A stretch of 64,000 nt of DNA. Source: Rheinheimera maricola. GTDB taxonomy: Bacteria; Pseudomonadota; Gammaproteobacteria; Enterobacterales; Alteromonadaceae. The stretch covers positions 186,001 to 250,000 of the forward strand of contig NZ_JAERPS020000005.1 of the NCBI RefSeq assembly GCF_016918075.2, read 5' to 3'. Below, piece by piece: positions 1-8,096 of this stretch. How positions within the stretch are numbered: the stretch's first letter is position 1; every line of letters starts with the position of its first letter. A program made the translations under genes and the position numbers. The notes below the pieces were generated by a model. That model worked only from the letters and a program-made list of their open reading frames with translations, did no database searches and was not told the DNA's origin.

Positions 1-138
1 GTAATTGAGACTATTGATACGCACTATGTTATTTCGGCTGCATCAGCACATCAGGATTACATTCGTCAGACTTTACAGCACTATGCCACGATAAATACGC
101 TTAGCTATTTTTCGCGTCAAGCTATCAGCACAGATTAA
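1..138 (+). CDS. 3' end of a hypothetical protein (truncated by window start)
   Basis: The first frame is open from base 1 to a TAA at 136-138 and gives the last 45 residues of a protein, ending in ISTD. The segment is rich in Tyr, Gln and His and has no motif that I recognise. No start or ribosome binding site is visible because the gene begins outside the window. It converges on the minus-strand tRNA operon whose terminator begins about 33 bases downstream. The function is unknown. Confidence 0.5.
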   Translation, partial: VIETIDTHYVISAASAHQDYIRQTLQHYATINTLSYFSRQAISTD

Positions 139-170
139 CATCCTGAACTAGCAACCGTGGCTTTGCTGCA

Positions 171-198
171 GAAAACAAAAAACCAGCATAATGCTGGC
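171..198 (-). terminator. Rho-independent terminator of the tRNA-Asp operon
   Basis: Read on the minus strand, a CCAGC/GCTGG hairpin (extendable to 7 bp) is followed by a run of six T and then GTTTTC. It lies just beyond the decayed tRNA copy, so it closes the minus-strand tRNA transcript. Confidence 0.75.
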
Positions 199-204
199 AT
201 ACAG

Positions 205-320
205 TGGCTTCGCTACCGGGACTCGAACCCGCGAACATTTTCAGCATGCAAGCTTTGGGCTTGTGGCGTGACAGGCCGGCTAAGCGCTTAACAGAGAGCA
301 ACCGACTGAACTACTGCTCG
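205..320 (-). pseudogene. Decayed tRNA-Asp copy with two internal insertions
   Basis: The minus strand keeps recognisable tRNA-Asp pieces: the TAGTTCAGTCGGTT D-arm region, the CCGGCCTGTCACGCC anticodon half-arm with a GTC anticodon, an intact TTCGAGT T-loop with GCGGG 5' stem, and a 3' CCA. About 20 bases are inserted after the D-loop, and about 30 bases sit between the anticodon arm and T-arm, including a CAAGC/GCTTG hairpin. The acceptor halves barely pair and the anticodon stem is broken. It is the last unit of the operon and is probably not a functional tRNA. Confidence 0.7.
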
Positions 321-347
321 GTGCTGACAAAAAATAAGGAAGTAAAA

Positions 348-424
348 TGGCGGAGCGGACGGGACTCGAACCCGCGACCCCCGGCGTGACAGGCCGGTAT
401 TCTAACCGACTGAACTACCGCTCC
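348..424 (-). tRNA. tRNA-Asp(GTC), copy 1 of 4
   Basis: This is a 77-base cloverleaf on the minus strand with acceptor GGAGCGG/CCGCTCC, anticodon loop CTGTCAC (anticodon GTC), T-loop TTCGAGT and an encoded CCA end. It is the most promoter-distal intact copy and is identical to the other three. Confidence 0.97.
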
Positions 425-479
425 GCGCTAGAGTGAGCTTACGCTCTTATGGCTTTTGCCTTACGGCAACTTACTGAAG

Positions 480-556
480 TGGCGGAGCGGACGGGACTCG
501 AACCCGCGACCCCCGGCGTGACAGGCCGGTATTCTAACCGACTGAACTACCGCTCC
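480..556 (-). tRNA. tRNA-Asp(GTC), copy 2 of 4
   Basis: This copy is identical in all 77 bases to its neighbours, with anticodon GTC and encoded CCA. A 55-base spacer separates it from the copy at 348-424 and a 26-base spacer from the copy at 583-659. Confidence 0.97.
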
Positions 557-582
557 GGATCAGGAAGCTTTTTTCAATGTAG

Positions 583-659
583 TGGCGGAGCGGACGGGAC
601 TCGAACCCGCGACCCCCGGCGTGACAGGCCGGTATTCTAACCGACTGAACTACCGCTCC
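583..659 (-). tRNA. tRNA-Asp(GTC), copy 3 of 4
   Basis: This is an identical 77-base tRNA-Asp with anticodon GTC and encoded CCA. The spacer to the promoter-proximal copy is only 17 bases, which fits a single transcript cut by tRNA processing enzymes. Confidence 0.97.
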
Positions 660-676
660 GGTGTACATTGAAATAT

Positions 677-753
677 TGGCGGAGCGGACGGGACTCGAAC
701 CCGCGACCCCCGGCGTGACAGGCCGGTATTCTAACCGACTGAACTACCGCTCC
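677..753 (-). tRNA. tRNA-Asp(GTC), copy 4 of 4 (promoter-proximal)
   Basis: This is the first gene of the minus-strand tRNA operon, identical to the other three. It lies about 50 bases downstream of a strong sigma-70 type promoter. Confidence 0.97.
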
Positions 754-804
754 GCACCAATTGCGCTGCAAGATTTCGTTTGGGTATCCTGCAGTGCGGC
801 GGGA

Positions 805-833
805 ATGATACGGATTAGCCGATAGGCCGTCAA
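805..833 (-). promoter_or_regulatory. Sigma-70 promoter of the tRNA-Asp operon
   Basis: On the minus strand TTGACG and TATCAT are separated by exactly 17 bases and followed by a GC-rich discriminator (TCCCGCC). That discriminator is typical of stable-RNA promoters under stringent control. The position fits the tRNA operon and no other gene. Confidence 0.8.
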
Positions 834-861
834 CACCTTTTTTGCCGCTTTTGCCTAATCC

Positions 862-2316
862 TTAATCATCCGGCAGTGTTAGATCGAGAATGTCGTCCAT
901 ATCGTTGTTTTTTTGCGCATTAGGCTTATTCTTATCTACAGAACCCGCTTTGACGTCTGCTTTATTTGTCGTAGCAGCACTAGCTGCCTGCTTTTTACGC
1001 CAGAACATCAATGCAGAAAATTCTCTATCGGTCATAACAAACCAGATAGCAAAAGCACCGCCAAACAGTATGACGATATTCGCGCCAATTACCAAGCCCC
1101 AGGGAAATTCGGGCTCTGGCTCAGCCTGCTCTGCTGCAATTTGTTGTTGAATTTGATCTGGCAGTTGCTCCAGCTCTGGCGCTTCTAATACCGGTCGATT
1201 AACCACAAAGCTAATTTCAGGTAATTCGAGCATAAACTCGCGACCATCGCGCATCCGGCCAAACGCCGAAACTTCTAATATATAACTACCATGGCCATGA
1301 TTTAGCAGCTCAACCTCACGTGCTGCAGTACCCGGCTCGTTCAAAGCAAATTCACCAACATCACCATTTGGATAACGCACCCGGCCTTGCAGCAACACCG
1401 ATGTTGCGTCTACTGACTCATCATTCACCCTGAACAACACCTGATGTGGCACTACTATCTTATTGGGTTCGTCATCTGCCACCGCCGGTGATGTACTGAT
1501 ATCTGCAACAATGGGCGCCGCTTTAAGTACAACCGGTGCCTGCTCTACTTCACGGGTATACAGCGGTGTTCTGACAATGTATTTGGGAGTCCATTGGCCA
1601 GCCACAAAACGCAATTGAAACTCCCCGGTAAACACCCCGTCTCGCGAGCGCTCATCAAAGCCTTTGCCGTCGTCGCGAAATTGCGCTACCTGCACCACAC
1701 CACGGCCAAAATTATCATATTCAGCATTATTGGTGCTGACAAAAATCACCTCAAGCGCTAAAACTTCATTAAAGTCTTTGGCGGTAATCGGCTGGTCACC
1801 ATTAGTTAGTCGGGCGGTAATTTTAACTGTCTCACCCACCATTAAATTGTCCGGTAACGCATCCACGTTCAGCTTTATGTCGGTTAATAACATAATACGG
1901 CTTTCCGGCAACAATCGGCCGATAGCCTGCCATGGCCCGGGCATAGGGTTTTTAATCTGAATTAAGTCGTAACTGCTGGCATCATGCCAGCGCACCTGCT
2001 GGGCCTCTGCGTTGTTAAAATGAATTTTGCTACCATCTGGCTTTACCAAAACCGCAGAGGCTGAACCACGCTTGCGAAATAAAAGCAGGGTAATCTCCTC
2101 TACGTTTTCATCGATACGAAAGCGATTGTCAAACAATGGGATTTGATTTTTGGTAGGTAAGTCGTTTAATAATTCAAAGCCATCATCAACGACTGGCGTC
2201 TGCGCATTGAGCTCACTGGTTTGTTGTTCCGGCATTGTGTTAGCTTGCTGCGCCAGCACACCAACACTGCACAGCAAACCTAAGCAAAGTGCACATGCCT
2301 TTATCAGTTTCGCCAC
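862..2316 (-). CDS. TIGR03503-family membrane-anchored protein
   Basis: This protein of about 484 residues has an N-terminal signal sequence (cleavage near LAQQA) and a single C-terminal membrane segment around residues 415-435. A short Lys-rich cytoplasmic tail ending in an acidic DDILDLTLPDD follows. The periplasmic part is beta-rich and lacks enzyme motifs. It resembles the family TIGR03503 of uncharacterised proteins in marine gammaproteobacteria, recognised from memory. A TTG lies 6 bases further upstream, but GGAGG is spaced 9 bases from the GTG at 2316 and only 3 from the TTG, so I take the GTG. It overlaps the end of dnaQ, suggesting co-transcription. Confidence 0.75.
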   Translation of the reverse strand: MAKLIKACALCLGLLCSVGVLAQQANTMPEQQTSELNAQTPVVDDGFELLNDLPTKNQIPLFDNRFRIDENVEEITLLLFRKRGSASAVLVKPDGSKIHFNNAEAQQVRWHDASSYDLIQIKNPMPGPWQAIGRLLPESRIMLLTDIKLNVDALPDNLMVGETVKITARLTNGDQPITAKDFNEVLALEVIFVSTNNAEYDNFGRGVVQVAQFRDDGKGFDERSRDGVFTGEFQLRFVAGQWTPKYIVRTPLYTREVEQAPVVLKAAPIVADISTSPAVADDEPNKIVVPHQVLFRVNDESVDATSVLLQGRVRYPNGDVGEFALNEPGTAAREVELLNHGHGSYILEVSAFGRMRDGREFMLELPEISFVVNRPVLEAPELEQLPDQIQQQIAAEQAEPEPEFPWGLVIGANIVILFGGAFAIWFVMTDREFSALMFWRKKQAASAATTNKADVKAGSVDKNKPNAQKNNDMDDILDLTLPDD

Positions 2317-3005
2317 AAGCAACTGCCTCCTTTTTTTTGTACCAAATCTAACCGCTCTTCATGGGCTGCCAGTTCAGCTTCGCCAGCCCGCAGTACCTTT
2401 AACCGCCCGCTACGTTGTATGGCAATAGGACCATTATTGCCATCGGCGCCGTCTTGCTCGTTGGCCAGATTTAAACTGACCTGGCCGCCGGTCATAAGCA
2501 AATACACATCCGCCAGAATTTCAGCATCCAGCAAAGCGCCGTGCAAGGTGCGATGGCTGTTATTAATATCATAACGTCGGCACAACGCATCGAGGTTATT
2601 CTTCTGGCCAGGATGCATTTCCCGCGCCATTGCCAGCGTATCGAGAATGGTGCAATAGTCTGCGACCGGCGGCAGTGGTGACGGCAACAGGCTAAATTCA
2701 TGGTTGATAAAGCCAACGTCGAAGGCGGCGTTATGAATGACCAACTCAGCGCCCTGAATATAATTGTAAAAGTTCTGCGCTATCTGGCGAAATACCGGTT
2801 CATCTTTCAACCGCTCGTTGGTAATACCGTGCACGGCCACAGCCTCAGCGTCGATTATCCGTTGCGGGTTAATATACACATGAAAGTTGTTGCCGGTAAA
2901 ACGCCGGTTTATTAGCTCTACACAGCCAATCTCAATGATGCGGTGACCGTCTCTGGGGTTAATACCGGTGGTTTCAGTGTCGAGAATAATTTGTCTTTTA
3001 GCCAT
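2304..3005 (-). CDS. dnaQ: DNA polymerase III epsilon subunit (3'-5' proofreading exonuclease)
   Basis: This 233-residue protein is the proofreading subunit of the replicative polymerase core. The DEDDh exonuclease motifs are present: D9 and E11 in LDTETTG, the HNAAFD block near residue 95, and the HGALLDAE block that supplies the His and last Asp. The length is close to E. coli DnaQ (243). It is divergent from rnhA with a 65-base gap, the conserved gammaproteobacterial arrangement. The ATG has only a weak Shine-Dalgarno sequence. Confidence 0.97.
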   Translation of the reverse strand: MAKRQIILDTETTGINPRDGHRIIEIGCVELINRRFTGNNFHVYINPQRIIDAEAVAVHGITNERLKDEPVFRQIAQNFYNYIQGAELVIHNAAFDVGFINHEFSLLPSPLPPVADYCTILDTLAMAREMHPGQKNNLDALCRRYDINNSHRTLHGALLDAEILADVYLLMTGGQVSLNLANEQDGADGNNGPIAIQRSGRLKVLRAGEAELAAHEERLDLVQKKGGSCLWRN

Positions 3006-3070
3006 GGCGGTTTCGTTTTTTACAGCATTTGAGTTAGATTATACGCCGTTTTGGTTTGAGGAAAGGCTTT

Positions 3071-3547
3071 ATGCGCAAAACAGTTGCGATCTATACCGAT
3101 GGCTCTTGCCTGGGTAACCCGGGGCCGGGTGGCTATGGCGCTGTGCTGATCTATAAACAGCATCGTAAGGAATTGAGCGGCGGCTATAAACTCACCACTA
3201 ACAACCGCATGGAACTGCTGGCTGCCATCATGGCACTGGAAAGCTTAAAAGACAGCTGCGACGTAGACTTAACCACCGACAGCCAGTATGTGCGTTTAGG
3301 CATCATGCAGTGGCTGGCAGGTTGGAAGCGTAATAACTGGAAAACCAGCCAGAAGCAGCCGGTGAAAAATCAGGATCTATGGCAACGTCTGGATGCGGCA
3401 GCTGCAACACATAAAGTTGCGTGGCACTGGGTAAAAGGCCATGCCGGCCACCCGGAAAACGAGCGCTGCGATGTGTTGGCGCGCAGCGCAGCTGAAGCGA
3501 AACCCACTACTGTGGATACCGCGTTTGAACTGAGCCAAAAGGCATAA
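3071..3547 (+). CDS. rnhA: Ribonuclease HI
   Basis: This enzyme cleaves the RNA strand of RNA-DNA hybrids. The 158-residue protein has the catalytic set D10 (YTDGS), E in [10 protein letters not shown] in TTDSQYV and the last Asp in ERCDVLA, plus the conserved His of the VKGHAGH loop. An in-frame TTG at 3056 exists, but the ATG at 3071 is preceded by GAGGAAAGG at good spacing and gives the family length (155 in E. coli). It is divergent from dnaQ. Confidence 0.97.
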   Translation: MRKTVAIYTDGSCLGNPGPGGYGAVLIYKQHRKELSGGYKLTTNNRMELLAAIMALESLKDSCDVDLTTDSQYVRLGIMQWLAGWKRNNWKTSQKQPVKNQDLWQRLDAAAATHKVAWHWVKGHAGHPENERCDVLARSAAEAKPTTVDTAFELSQKA

Positions 3548-3644
3548 CACAGACTCAGCATAAACCAGAGATTGAGATGTCGGGATACTCAACTGCAGTT
3601 TTAGATTCCCCGCCAACTGCTTGCGCTGCAACACTCGCTTTGGC

Positions 3645-3697
3645 TCATCACAGCAACTCGTTCGCGCTGCCGCGCTTACTCAGACACTCTGTGATGA
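3645..3697. repeat. Inverted repeat in the rnhA-gpx intergenic region
   Basis: A perfect 9-base inverted repeat (TCATCACAG at 3645-3653, CTGTGATGA at 3689-3697) spans a 35-base GC-rich loop. It lies in the 194-base gap between the convergent genes rnhA and the glutathione peroxidase. There is no T-run, so it is not a classical terminator. Nothing else is recognisable in the gap. Confidence 0.4.
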
Positions 3698-3741
3698 CCA
3701 AATCGAGGTTCCAGCCGCAGTTGACTAATTCAGCTAAGTGA

Positions 3742-4323
3742 TTACTCCCCAGCTTTAACCGTGGCTTCTGCCGCATTTGCTGCCAGCATTTTTTCCAGCT
3801 CAGCAATAAAGGCTGTATCGTCCGGCGCGGTGCGGCTACCAAAATGTTTTACCGTTTGCTCATCACTACTTACCAGGTACTTGTTAAAATTCCAGCTGGG
3901 TGACTCGCCAGTTTTGGCAATCAGCGCTTTAAATACCGGGTTGGCTTCGTCGCCTTTTACTTTAGAGCTGGCAAACATCGGGAATTTTACGCCGTAGGTC
4001 AAGTAGCACACTTCTGCCGTTTTTTCGGCATCATCGTATTCCTGCATAAAGCTGTCTGACGGGAAGCCCAGAATAACCAGACCTTTATCCTGGTATTGCT
4101 GATACAGCGCTTCTAAACCCTCAAACTGCTTGGTAAAACCACACTTACTGGCCGTGTTAACCACCAGAATGGTTTTACCTTTGTAGCTGTCGCACAAGTT
4201 TACACTTTCACGGGTATTTAACTGCTGCATAGAATGGCCAAGAATTTCACCACACTGGTTAGCCATAGCGGGCATCGCGAACACACCCACAGCTAATACC
4301 GCTGCACTTAATAACGCTTTCAT
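3742..4323 (-). CDS. Periplasmic glutathione peroxidase-family thiol peroxidase
   Basis: This 193-residue protein belongs to the glutathione peroxidase family, which reduces peroxides using thiols. A signal peptide (about 22 residues, cleavage after AMAN) sends it to the periplasm. The peroxidatic Cys is C61 in NTASKCGFT and the conserved Trp is in SWNFNKY. The catalytic Gln segment, usually FPCNQF, reads FPSDSF here, so that Gln is replaced. A further Cys in VCYLTYG could be the resolving residue, suggesting a thioredoxin-type mechanism. The ATG at 4323 has AGGAGA upstream; the 18 in-frame codons before it are not part of the gene. Confidence 0.88.
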   Translation of the reverse strand: MKALLSAAVLAVGVFAMPAMANQCGEILGHSMQQLNTRESVNLCDSYKGKTILVVNTASKCGFTKQFEGLEALYQQYQDKGLVILGFPSDSFMQEYDDAEKTAEVCYLTYGVKFPMFASSKVKGDEANPVFKALIAKTGESPSWNFNKYLVSSDEQTVKHFGSRTAPDDTAFIAELEKMLAANAAEATVKAGE

Positions 4324-4409
4324 TCTTCTCTCCTGTAAGGGGCTGCAACTGCTGCAGTAACCATTTACGTAGCACAAGCTTAAACCGATCTGTTACCTAG
4401 CGATAGTAT

Positions 4410-6458
4410 CTAAAACCGATAGGCCAGTTTCAATCTGGCGGTGCGCGGCTCGAGTGGATGAGAATGCCTGTCTTCAACACCCTCAGCAGGTTCGCCTGGC
4501 AAACGCGAGGCGTAAAAATAATCAATATCGCTGTTGTCGCTATCAAGAATATTTAACAGTTCTAGTGATAACCGCCAGCGTGGCCATTCATAACGATAAC
4601 CCGCATTTAGCGTTGTTGTCGCTTTAGAGCGCTGCAGATTAAAACTGTCCAGAGTACGTTTGCCAAAATGACGCAATCGCATACTTAGCTGCCAAGGGCT
4701 ATCAGCTTTGTAAATCAACCCCATACTCAGCACCATTGGCAGCGCGCCATCGACAAAGTTACCTTCATCTGCCGCCGGCTCAGTAAAGCGCGAACGCGTT
4801 AGCGCTAACTCGGTGTCCAGGCTCCAGTTGCTGTTCAACCAATAATAAGCAGCAAGCTCTACGCCATATCGCCTGGAAGCGCGGCTTGGCTCATTCGTTC
4901 CGGCATCGCCAACATAGAGTAGTTCTGAGTCCATTTGCAGATACCACAGTGCAACAGACACATTTAACGCGCTGTAATCAAAAAACCGCAGTCCAAGCTC
5001 AGCACCGTTAGTGCGCACCAACAGGTCGACTGGATCTACACTCTCACCGCTTTGTGGATCAATAACAGTGGTGGCGCCACGGGCGTCATTGGAGTGGAAA
5101 CCCTGACCAGCATTTAAATAAGCTTGCCAGTTGGGCGCAAACTGATAACTCAAACCGCCTTTCAACGAGGCGATGCCGTCTGTAGCGCTACCTGAGTTAA
5201 CCGGCGTATCACTTTGAATATCAACGTTGAAATAATCATAACGCAGTCCGAAATGCGCATTCCAGTTACTGTCTAGCTGCACAGTGCTCTGGCTATACAA
5301 TGCGGCGGAGCCTTGTTGCACAATGTCTGACCGCACGGTACTCAGGCGCTGACGTTGCTGGGTGTTATACAGGCCCACTTCGTCAATGTCGTCGTAACGT
5401 AGTTGCACTCCAACAACATGTTCAACGGCAAACTCACCGAACTGATGATGCCAGTGATGGCTAAGCTCACCACCGTAAATCCAACGCTGGTCGACCTGTT
5501 CAAACTGATCGCCATTAACCGGATCGTTGAGAAAGTAAGTAAAGTTTGACCATAACTCCAGCTCAGATTGAATCGCATAAGCATGCCATTGCCAGGCATC
5601 ACTGTACCAACTGGCAGAAACACTGTTGCGGCTACTTTCGCCACCGACACTGGTGTCAAGCGAACCAAAGGCATCGATCAGCCCCTGGCTTACCGCCCGT
5701 TGTGGAATTTGATCCGCTGCATTCCAGTTGTTATCGTATGCCATAAGCGTAACGGCAAACTGCCCGCTACCAAGCGGTTTACTATACCGCGCCAGCAGGT
5801 TCAGTTTATCAACATCTTCTGCGATATCAGTCCAGGGACCAGCATATTGCTGCAATTCTGCAGCCAGCAACACATCAGCCTTACCGTGTGTCGAGCTACC
5901 TTTGGCCAGTAGGCGTCGATAACTATCCTGCCCCACGGTGAGCTCGGCTTCATTACGGGTTCGATTCTGAATGCCAAATCGGGCAATACCGGCAGCAGAA
6001 AAGTCACCACTATTGGCATGGTATGCGCCTTTTTGATAATCAATCTGTGACACCAGCTCAGGGATTAGAAAACTTAAATCGGTATAGCCCTGACCATGGC
6101 CGTGGCTGCGCATATTTACCGGCATACCATCAATGTAGCTGGCAAAGTCGGTGCCATGGTCCAGATTAAAACCACGTAAAAAATACTGATTAGCTTTGCC
6201 ACTACCACTATGCTGAGTTACGACCATGCCAGGGATAAACTCGAGGATTTCGCCGCTACGCAGCAACGGCCGGTCGGCTATTTCGGCATCACCTACCAGG
6301 CCTTCAGAGGCCGAGCTGGCCAACCCCAAGAGGTCGGTTTGCCGTCCTTTAACACTAATTTGCTCCAAAATATGAGCAGACAATGGATCTGCCAAGCTAA
6401 TAGGTGCGGCAACCAACAGTAGCATGCCGCTAAAAACGTGTTGAAACTTGGCTTGCAT
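4410..6458 (-). CDS. TonB-dependent outer membrane receptor (last gene of the DUF4331 operon)
   Basis: This 682-residue receptor has a signal peptide (cleavage near SLADP), a plug domain (about residues 40-165) and a 22-strand type barrel ending in the outer-membrane signature LKLAYRF. The plug includes the GEILEFIPGM and FLRGFNLDHGTDF blocks typical of siderophore or metal-chelate receptors. A His-rich plug loop (MRSHGHGQGY) could contact metal or a metal chelate; that is inference. It starts 9 bases after the HupE-domain gene, so it is the distal gene of the sigma-controlled operon. The substrate is unknown. Confidence 0.9.
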   Translation of the reverse strand: MQAKFQHVFSGMLLLVAAPISLADPLSAHILEQISVKGRQTDLLGLASSASEGLVGDAEIADRPLLRSGEILEFIPGMVVTQHSGSGKANQYFLRGFNLDHGTDFASYIDGMPVNMRSHGHGQGYTDLSFLIPELVSQIDYQKGAYHANSGDFSAAGIARFGIQNRTRNEAELTVGQDSYRRLLAKGSSTHGKADVLLAAELQQYAGPWTDIAEDVDKLNLLARYSKPLGSGQFAVTLMAYDNNWNAADQIPQRAVSQGLIDAFGSLDTSVGGESSRNSVSASWYSDAWQWHAYAIQSELELWSNFTYFLNDPVNGDQFEQVDQRWIYGGELSHHWHHQFGEFAVEHVVGVQLRYDDIDEVGLYNTQQRQRLSTVRSDIVQQGSAALYSQSTVQLDSNWNAHFGLRYDYFNVDIQSDTPVNSGSATDGIASLKGGLSYQFAPNWQAYLNAGQGFHSNDARGATTVIDPQSGESVDPVDLLVRTNGAELGLRFFDYSALNVSVALWYLQMDSELLYVGDAGTNEPSRASRRYGVELAAYYWLNSNWSLDTELALTRSRFTEPAADEGNFVDGALPMVLSMGLIYKADSPWQLSMRLRHFGKRTLDSFNLQRSKATTTLNAGYRYEWPRWRLSLELLNILDSDNSDIDYFYASRLPGEPAEGVEDRHSHPLEPRTARLKLAYRF

Positions 6459-6467
6459 GAATAACCC

Positions 6468-6974
6468 TTATTCGGCTTTATGTGATGGATACTGTGGACT
6501 TTTCGCTGTTAATACCGCGTTAGCTTTTAGCGGTGGCAGCTGCCAGGATAACAGCAGCTTATGGCTATGCTGGCTGTCGAATAATGCCTGATAGCTCAAT
6601 TGCAAATCGGCGGAGTCGACACAGTTTGTCTGTATTGGCAACAGCAAAAACATATCCTGTAACAGCCGCTGCGCCAGCCAATCGGTGGCCGCAGTTTTAA
6701 GCTGGCAGGGTTCATTGCCACTTATCAACGTTAGTCGCTGTGTAATATAACCCTGCAACCGCGCCTCACTGTCCAGCACCTGTTGCCAGCTAACTTTATG
6801 GCTATTCGGCGCCTGAATAAGCCCTGCCAGGGCTAAGTCATGTATTGCCACTTTCCACAATAATGTAGGTTGGCCAGCCTGCTGGGTCACGTCCATGTAA
6901 GCGGTGCTAAATTTATGTGCCAACGCGGGCTTGATTAGCGCTGCAATGAGCAATAATGTGAAAATGTATTTCAT
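6468..6974 (-). CDS. Stand-alone HupE/UreJ-type N-terminal periplasmic domain
   Basis: This 168-residue secreted protein has a signal peptide (cleavage at ALAHK). The mature part begins HKFSTAYMDV and carries a single Cys pair (EPCQL, QTNC). The pattern (AHK start, alternating beta strands, QLSYQALFDSQHSHK segment) resembles the extracytoplasmic N-terminal domain of large HupE/UreJ family membrane proteins. However, it stops before any membrane segment. It overlaps the upstream TPR gene by 4 bases (ATGA) and is followed 9 bases later by the TonB receptor. HupE proteins are linked to nickel or cobalt transport, but the function here is inferred and uncertain. Confidence 0.6.
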   Translation of the reverse strand: MKYIFTLLLIAALIKPALAHKFSTAYMDVTQQAGQPTLLWKVAIHDLALAGLIQAPNSHKVSWQQVLDSEARLQGYITQRLTLISGNEPCQLKTAATDWLAQRLLQDMFLLLPIQTNCVDSADLQLSYQALFDSQHSHKLLLSWQLPPLKANAVLTAKSPQYPSHKAE

Positions 6975-8044
6975 TCGCTGCTCCCTAAAGATTGCTGCTG
7001 CGCCTGCTGGCTAAGTGTGAGCAGTCGCACGTCATCTGGTTCTTTGGCTCTTTGGTAATTCAATTCAGCCCAATGCACTGCAGCGGCCGGATCAGGGACG
7101 AAATGCAGAAAATAAAGCGCCAGATCGGCGGCATGGTCGGTGTCGCCACGCGCCAGGCGTAATTGCATTCTTTCACCAAGCTGCTTACCAAACTGGGCTG
7201 GTTTTGCCAGCTGTTGTTCCGCCATAGCAAGGCGCAGTAGCAAACTATCGGCGATATTCTGCCGTTGTGGTATCGCCGTAATGCTTTGATAGACAGCGTC
7301 AGCTTGCCCTAACAACAAACTTAAGTCGGCCCATTTTAGCCATAAACTTGTTGGCGCTTGCGCTAACACCGGGCTTAACCATTGCTGCGCCGTTTCAAAT
7401 AACCCCAACTGTTCGGCTTGCTCGGCCAAAATACCGCGCAGCCAAATATCAATGGCCGGTGGCAGCGATGACTGCCGTTGCCACAACTGTTGCAACGCCA
7501 CATAACTTTGCTGCCAATCACCGCGACGCCCTGCCACCTCATAACTGCACACCGAAAATAAAAATAAATCTTGTTGCCATATCCTGCTGCAAGCTTGTTG
7601 CGCGGGTTCAAGCTGGTGTAAGGCCAGATAGACTCTGGCAGCCATCAAACTGGCTTGAATATGACGCGGCTGCAAAGCAAACACCTGCTCAAGACTAAGC
7701 AGCGCCGCTGCAAACTGATGCTGCTGTTGCTGAACATCGGCTAATAACAGCCAGTACTCCAGGCCCTGGCGCGCGGCGTCATCAACATTGCGCAGCAATT
7801 GCTCGGCTTGATGAAACCAGTCGTCGTAACCCGGCTGGCGAGCACCGATTAAATAAAGCTGTGCCAACGGCAAGGTAGCAGTACTGTCGCGCTGATACAT
7901 CAGAGCTTGCCGTAACTGCTGCATGTCAGCCGTTTCTGGCAACTCGGCTTGCAATATTATCTGCTGCCCAGCTGCCGGTTTAAATTCTGTGGCGTTGGCG
8001 CTACTAAGCCCAAGTGCCATAACAATACTGAAAAACCAGCGCAT
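6971..8044 (-). CDS. Secreted tetratricopeptide-repeat protein
   Basis: This 357-residue protein has a signal peptide (cleavage after ANA) and several TPR-like helical pairs between about residues 70 and 320, such as the ALLSLEQVFALQPRHIQAS repeat. It is very rich in Gln, Leu and Ala. TPR proteins act as scaffolds, so it may hold the DUF4331, HupE-domain and receptor components together. The ATG at 8044 begins the signal peptide; an upstream in-frame start would overlap the lipoprotein gene and bury the signal peptide. Its stop overlaps the next gene's ATG. Confidence 0.75.
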   Translation of the reverse strand: MRWFFSIVMALGLSSANATEFKPAAGQQIILQAELPETADMQQLRQALMYQRDSTATLPLAQLYLIGARQPGYDDWFHQAEQLLRNVDDAARQGLEYWLLLADVQQQQHQFAAALLSLEQVFALQPRHIQASLMAARVYLALHQLEPAQQACSRIWQQDLFLFSVCSYEVAGRRGDWQQSYVALQQLWQRQSSLPPAIDIWLRGILAEQAEQLGLFETAQQWLSPVLAQAPTSLWLKWADLSLLLGQADAVYQSITAIPQRQNIADSLLLRLAMAEQQLAKPAQFGKQLGERMQLRLARGDTDHAADLALYFLHFVPDPAAAVHWAELNYQRAKEPDDVRLLTLSQQAQQQSLGSSE

Positions 8045-8064
8045 ATTGTACCCAAAATAGTTTA

Positions 8065-8084
8065 CGGAGCCAAAACTGGCTCCG
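8065..8084 (-). promoter_or_regulatory. Intercistronic hairpin in the DUF4331 operon
   Basis: A perfect 7-bp stem (CGGAGCC/GGCTCCG) with a 6-base loop lies in the 52-base gap between the lipoprotein and TPR genes. The downstream T content is weak. It is a candidate partial terminator or mRNA-stability element that would make the first two genes more abundant than the last three. Confidence 0.45.
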
Positions 8085-8096
8085 CCATAGTGTGTA

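Noticed and set aside
204-640. Plus-strand reading frames such as those containing RTGLEPATPGVTGRYSN across the tRNA cluster
   Set aside because: They are antisense translations of tRNA-Asp genes, a well-known source of false proteins.
348-753. Regularly repeated units resembling a CRISPR array
   Set aside because: The 77-base repeats are complete tRNA-Asp genes with CCA ends and the spacers vary in length; there are no cas genes.
5342-6043. Several 60-114 codon frames inside the TonB receptor genes
   Set aside because: They are alternative frames of long, well-supported receptor genes with no start signals or recognisable domains.
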